Assembly (NCBI GenBank): GCA_024734495.1
Contig: JALMQS010000187.1
Span: forward strand, 4,550,341-4,614,340
Source of the DNA: Forficula auricularia
Lineage: Eukaryota; Arthropoda; Insecta; Dermaptera; Forficulidae
DNA: 64,000 bases
Direction: 5' to 3'
In this document: positions 59,771 through 64,000 of the stretch, in pieces
Layout of the letters: every line of letters starts with the position of its first letter
How positions within the stretch are numbered: position 1 is the stretch's first letter
The notes under the pieces: generated by a model
Told to the model about the DNA's origin: nothing
The model's input: the letters and a program-made list of their open reading frames with translations, nothing else
Database searches by the model: none
Made by a program: the position numbers and the translations under genes

Positions 59771-60740
59771 GTGTGTGTGTGTAGTTAGCGAGGCTAGCTG
59801 TTAGAGAACGAGCTAAAGGCAACGAAGCTGCATCTCTACACTGGGCAGCCTCTGGGAGTAACACCACCTCCTCGAGGTCTAACTGGATATCCGCACCTTT
59901 CGGAGAACTGAGTGTGTTACCCTTGGCGAAGATACGAGATTGACAGCCAACCGGCATATATAGACTTCTGAACTATCCTTTTAGTATATTTGAGTCTTGT
60001 CCAAATATACTATTTTATGCCATCTTGACATATATAGCGAGATTGTCTATCCTTTTAGTATATTCAGAGACCATACCAGAGTGTGCATTATCTGGCTGGG
60101 TATGCTATTTTAATCCGGATGGCAGTTTTGGTGGAGGCTCTCCGTATCCTTATAGTATGTTTGGGATTCTGATCATCTCGTCTCAGAGATACTATGTTTA
60201 TGTCACATATACAGCGATGATATTATGTATATGTCATATATACGGGGATACTGTGCTAAGATGTCAATTGATGCAGCAGCTGCTGCATCGGCTTGAACCA
60301 AATACGCCGGCCCTGCGGGTTGCGGCATGGTCGCATGGTGTGTGCGGCCGGGTCGACCTGGCACAACAGCAACTAAAAATACCGTTCGGTATAAATACTT
60401 ATTTTAAGTACTCCTAGCATGAAAGTGCATGGTTTGATGGTGGCCATGCAAATGATAAGCATAATAGATGTCAACTTGATGAAAATATCCAATTCATAAG
60501 ACAGAAATCAGAAACCAGCAGTTTGAAGGAGCTGCTGGAAATATGCTTATCAAATAGCGGATGGTGCAACGCTAGAGCTCGATGATTAGCTCAAATGCTA
60601 ACGAGAACCACCCGTATAGGGTGGTAGTTGCAAAAGTTGGTCATGGTCGTCTTTGTGCATCGCTCATCGGCCTCCGTGATCGCGGCACTGTGGTGTCCAC
60701 GTAACCAGGAATTAACAAACCTGCAAGCCTTATTGGTGTT

Positions 60741-61060
60741 CCTCTGGCATTATGCTTGCTAATCAGTGCGGGCGGGGGACGTACGTGTATTGTACCCGCT
60801 CGTTTGTCATGACAAAGACATGACAAGGGAGTTGACTAACCCTCTGATTTAAAATGGTCCAGCGGGCACATCTGACGGTGGTGCAGATTGGGCATGGCGA
60901 GCCCACGCTGTGTGCATGCTAATCAGCGCGGGCGGGGGACGTACGTGTATTGTACCCGCTCGCGTGTCATGACCTCTGGACATGATAAGGGACATCGCTA
61001 GCCCTCTGATTTAAAATGGCCTAGGTGAACACGACCGACCGGGTTGTGCCGTCGGATAGG
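60741..61060 (+). repeat. 160-bp tandem duplication
   Basis: GCTAATCAGTGCGGGCGGGG, GACGTACGTGTATTGTACCC, GCTCG...GTCATGAC and CCCTCTGATTTAAAATGG occur twice, 160 bp apart. A third partial, more diverged start (GGGCCTGGCGAGC) follows at 61056. Confidence 0.85.
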
Positions 61061-61950
61061 GCCTGGCGAGCTCTCACTGAGTGTATGCCAAACGGTGAAC
61101 ACATCTGAAAGTGAAGTGCGGCTGTCATTTAATTGATGACTTACAAGTCACTCAAGAATAAGGGTGTGGCGCCCCTTCACCGTAGTGAATGCCAATCTGT
61201 ACCACTTGACTGTGGTATGCATGGTTGATATCGTGTAGACCGAAATCTGCATGGTTATATATCATGTAGAAGAGGTTGCCGACTTCCAGATTTAACAGGC
61301 AAAACCTGGGTTGGCTCAAAAGGTGGCGAATCGTTGGCCAAACGGACAACCGGTTCGCGTGCCTGGGCTGGAGATTTTGAATCTTCACATCCTATAAGCT
61401 GTTTTCACAGCGGGTGTGAACCGGCTTGGACGATTTGCAAGCGCTTCGTCAGGTGTATGCGATGTTGCAATCGCATCAGGTAAACCAACCGCACATACAG
61501 TCGATCACGTACTGGGACTGTGGGAAGAGAGTCCGAATCTGAAGAGGTGGAGCATGGAAAGTCATGTGCAAGAGAAACCTCGAGCAACCATACCAAAGGT
61601 TGTTAAAAACTAATGGTGCCATGGGGAATGGAGAAAGCCCTAGGGACGAAAGTTCTTAGCTCCATTCGACTGAGGTTGGACTCGTGGTGGCACAAGGTTT
61701 TGTCTAGATAGCTGTTGTTAACTCGCCAGCTGTTGATAGCTTCAACACTCGCGAGGGTGGAATACACGCCCGCTGTATTTCACGTATACCTCTGTGTATA
61801 CACTTACACCTTGATTGATGCCATTCGTGGCTCTCTCGGGGTTACATACGAGACCAGAGTCCTGTATGCGCTGGTTGCGAGTGCGAGTGAAGGCCTTTGA
61901 GGCTAGGTGCCCCACTTTAAACAATTCGATGCGTCTTGCGCTGTCATATC

Positions 61951-61982
61951 TACTGTGTGTGGTGTGTGTGTGTGTGTGTGTG
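61951..61982. repeat. GT microsatellite
   Basis: GTGTGTGGTGTGTGTGTGTG continuing to about 61982. Confidence 0.95.
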
Positions 61983-62207
61983 AGGGATTTTAATACAGAT
62001 GCTAGCACAAAAGACGTAGAAAGTTCGTTTCAACTGCCAGAATATTTATATTTTACAAGAGAAGAATACAATTAGATTAGAATGAAATTATTAATATTTA
62101 TTTATTTATTTAATCCCCCCTCCCACCCCAATAGTCAATTTAACCTACAAATAAAAATCAAACTTTTAACCTGAAGTTTAATTTAATAATAATAATAATA
62201 TACCACT

Positions 62208-62344
62208 GAAGGAGACAATAAAAGCGTGTGTCTTCTGCTGGAATTATAAATTTTATTTATTTATAACGAGTCTATAGTCTCGTTATAAATAAATAAAATT
62301 TTATAATTCCAGCAGAAGACACACGCTTTTATTGTCTCCTTCAA
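62208..62344. repeat. Perfect palindrome of the GAAGGAGACAATAAAAG family
   Basis: Two near-identical 68-bp arms (GAAGGAGACAATAAAAGCGT, GTGTCTTCTGCTGGAATTAT) meet at ACGAGTCTATAGTCTCGT. The centre CTATAGTC equals the stem III/cleavage segment of the hammerhead-like motif at 3631-3672. Confidence 0.85.
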
Positions 62345-62578
62345 TATATAAAAATTCTGCTGCTCTCGGCAAAAACTTTCAATTTAATAATATACCACTT
62401 TTAACTTTTTTTTTAATCTTGGCTTATTTAATTCACAACCGAAATGTTTTTTTTTTTTTTTTAATATTTTGTCAATATTTATTTATTTATTTATTATTAT
62501 CATTTCCGTCCTTAATGTATTGATTCGAAAGTTTGTAATATAGGGAATTAAGGGCAAGTGTGTGTGTTTTTTTTATTT

Positions 62579-62626
62579 TTCCAACCAACGTTTTGTCAAA
62601 GACTTTTGGCGACTTCTTCAGGGCTT
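62579..62626 (-). ncRNA. Hammerhead-like motif, partly decayed
   Basis: Minus strand CC, CTGAAGA, AGTC...GAC, AAAAC, GTT, GGTTGG. The GAAAC core has become AAAAC; stem I (CC/GG) and general layout remain. Confidence 0.3.
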
Positions 62627-62699
62627 CCAATAGCCTATACATCCCACATTCGTCTAAAATACTTGCGGGCACAAAAATCGAGCCACCTCTCTTTTTCTA

Positions 62700-63220
62700 A
62701 AACTTAACTTATTTCAGGTTCTAGGCATCGGATTGGAATTAAAACAGGTGTCATAAGTTAGGGAATTTATTACAACAGTTTAATAACAAATAAATTGTTA
62801 CATTTTGTACAGACATTTTTTGATATAAGGAGAAAAAATAATACGAACATAAGTAAACTTTGTAATTTTAAGATAAATAATAATTAAATTATTTTTCAAA
62901 TTTATCTTACATTTTATTTTTATTTTTCTCCAATAAATTTAATTCAGTATTTACAATTAAACATTAGGTACACTTTATTTCCATTATTACGATGAAATGG
63001 ATGACGCGGGGGTAAGTGAAAGTCATGTGGACAGCCTCTTTCAATTTATTTTTCACCTTTTCGGGATTCCCCATTCAATTTCCTCTTTTTCCATTTACCA
63101 TTTTCAATTATAAATGAGAGAATTAAATTTTTTTGAGTAATTTTTGTAGTTACCCCCCCCCCCCCCCCTCCTTTTATTTTGTTATTATTACAATTTTTTT
63201 ATTTATTTATTTATTTGTTT
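62700..63220. other. AT-rich sequence upstream of short exons
   Basis: No clear element. A possible 30-bp exon (after TTTCAG at 62717, reading VLGIGLELKQ) in phase 0 was seen but is too short to support alone. Confidence 0.25.
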
Positions 63221-63224
63221 TCAG

Positions 63225-63260
63225 AAAATGAATAAATTAATCGAGATATTAAGAAGAGAT
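63225..63260 (+). CDS. Short exon of an unknown gene
   Basis: After TTTTCAG: KMNKLIEILRRD, then donor GTAAGT (consensus). Phase 0 on both sides; ATG at 63228 could be the start. Hydrophobic residues at heptad-like spacing suggest a helix. No family recognised. Confidence 0.45.
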
Positions 63261-63515
63261 GTAAGTAAATTTAAATATTTATTTATTTTTTATATTATAC
63301 CCTTAGGAATTCAGTTTAAGTATTATTCTACGATTATTTAATTATTAATTAGATTAGAAACCAAATTGAAAAATTCGTTTTTCAAAATTTGTTTTAGCAA
63401 AATCGTCATTTTAAATATTTGTCTAAAGACACAATTTTGTTCGTATTATTATTAAATAATAGATAAATAAATAGATATGTGTATCGAGACATTAAATTAC
63501 AATTTTATTTTACAG

Positions 63516-63578
63516 TCGATGAAAAAATTTGACGATTTTAAACAAGAAATAGAAAGTCTGAAAAGACAAAATCTAGAC
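63516..63578 (+). CDS. Short exon of an unknown gene, second
   Basis: After TTTTACAG: SMKKFDDFKQEIESLKRQNL D, then donor GTATGT. Phase 0 both sides, consistent with the exon at 63225-63260. The E-I-E-S-L-K-R-Q-N-L pattern is coiled-coil-like. Confidence 0.5.
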
Positions 63579-63784
63579 GTATGTATCAGGATATTTATTT
63601 ATTTATTTATTCTAATTACAAATATTCCTAATAGAATTAATTTATTATCAACTTTTCCCTATGAATGAATAATTAAATTTAAAATTTCTAAATTCTTTAA
63701 ATTGAATGTCAAAAATATGAAAACTTGAAAAATACAATATTATCTTTAGATAATAGCGAAATCTAATATATTAATAATTTCTAG

Positions 63785-63835
63785 AAAAAAGAGCCTACGC
63801 TTTCTCGTAAGGTCAATAAATATTTATTATCTTGA
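63785..63835 (+). CDS. Possible following exon
   Basis: After ATTTCTAG in phase 0: KKEPTLSRKVNKYLLS and TGA at 63833. It could instead splice out at CGTAAG/GTCAAT and continue beyond the window. Low support. Confidence 0.3.
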   Translation, partial: KKEPTLSRKVNKYLLS

Positions 63836-64000
63836 TCTCCTCTTTAAATTAAAAGCAAATTATTTGAAATAAACTTTGAAGGATAGGGAATTCTGGAGAG
63901 GGGGGAATTTTACAAAATTTCAGAGAAGGGGTTCATTGGAGGAAAGAGGTTGAGAACCTCATCTGTTCTAGGGCGTTCCATTTGAATAAATTGATTCATG

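Larger units (their letters stand above)
59770..61990. other. GC-rich repeat-structured island of unknown nature
   Basis: About 2.2 kb, clearly richer in GC than everything around it, flanked by GT microsatellites (59769-59784 and 61951-61982). Internal repeats: CTATCCTTTTAGTATATT at 59974 and 60045 with a third variant at 60147; a 160-bp tandem duplication at 60741-61060; perfect palindrome GATGCAGCAGCTGCTGCATC at 60268-60287. Frames up to 130 codons exist on both strands without protein-like patterns. It matches no rRNA, tRNA or transposase I recognise. Confidence 0.6.

Noticed and set aside
60025..60417. 130-aa frame in the GC-rich island
   Set aside because: No domain pattern, overlaps internal DNA repeats, and similar-sized frames occur on the other strand.
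59770..61990. Ribosomal DNA or spacer
   Set aside because: None of the universally conserved rRNA blocks I know could be found on either strand.

Overview
The window is eukaryotic: spliced genes with GT-AG introns, AT-rich DNA, and most of the bases in transposable elements. C2H2 zinc-finger exons, mariner/Tc1, hAT and PIF/Harbinger elements, several non-LTR retrotransposons and helentron-like elements with central tandem repeats point to an arthropod, most likely an insect. I cannot name the species from sequence alone.

Host genes, all on the + strand. (1) A C2H2 zinc-finger terminal exon at 1205-1683; its 5' part lies outside or is not recognised. (2) One well-supported gene, a fatty-acid amide hydrolase 2-like amidase (FAAH2), in ten exons from 8189 to 35842. 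Every junction is in frame, giving 522 residues with the Lys-Ser-Ser amidase signature. Introns 3, 7 and 8 are 63-74 bp and element-free; the other six are 2.4-9.7 kb and consist largely of mobile elements. (3) A small C2HC-finger gene (38550-38595 plus 40524-40672). (4) A zinc-finger exon with about eleven fingers at 46597-47597, whose N-terminal finger resembles that of gene 1. (5) Short phase-0 exons of an unknown, possibly coiled-coil protein at 63225-63835.

Repeat landscape. FAAH2 intron 1 holds a 119-bp satellite array (about 24 copies) inside a helentron-like element, and a 2.2-kb array of a 20-bp unit inside a hAT-like MITE with an 8-bp target duplication. Intron 5 is a three-level nest: a fold-back element contains a helentron-like element, which contains a second satellite-bearing helentron-like element. 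Intron 6 has a retrotransposon split by a 578-bp PIF/Harbinger element, with an unoccupied homologous site at about 49.34 kb. From 36 kb on, nested hAT MITEs with exact 8-bp duplications, a tRNA-derived SINE with a 14-bp duplication, decayed RT, Tc1 and mariner copies, and long inverted repeats dominate.

The most interesting signals are: (a) about a dozen hammerhead-ribozyme-like motifs (CTGAWGA, stem II, GAAAC, GTH), many lying in inverted pairs inside palindromic repeats, with no Penelope-type protein visible; (b) satellite birth inside two unrelated transposon types; (c) a 2.2-kb GC-rich, repeat-structured island at 59.77-61.99 kb flanked by GT microsatellites that matches nothing I recognise.
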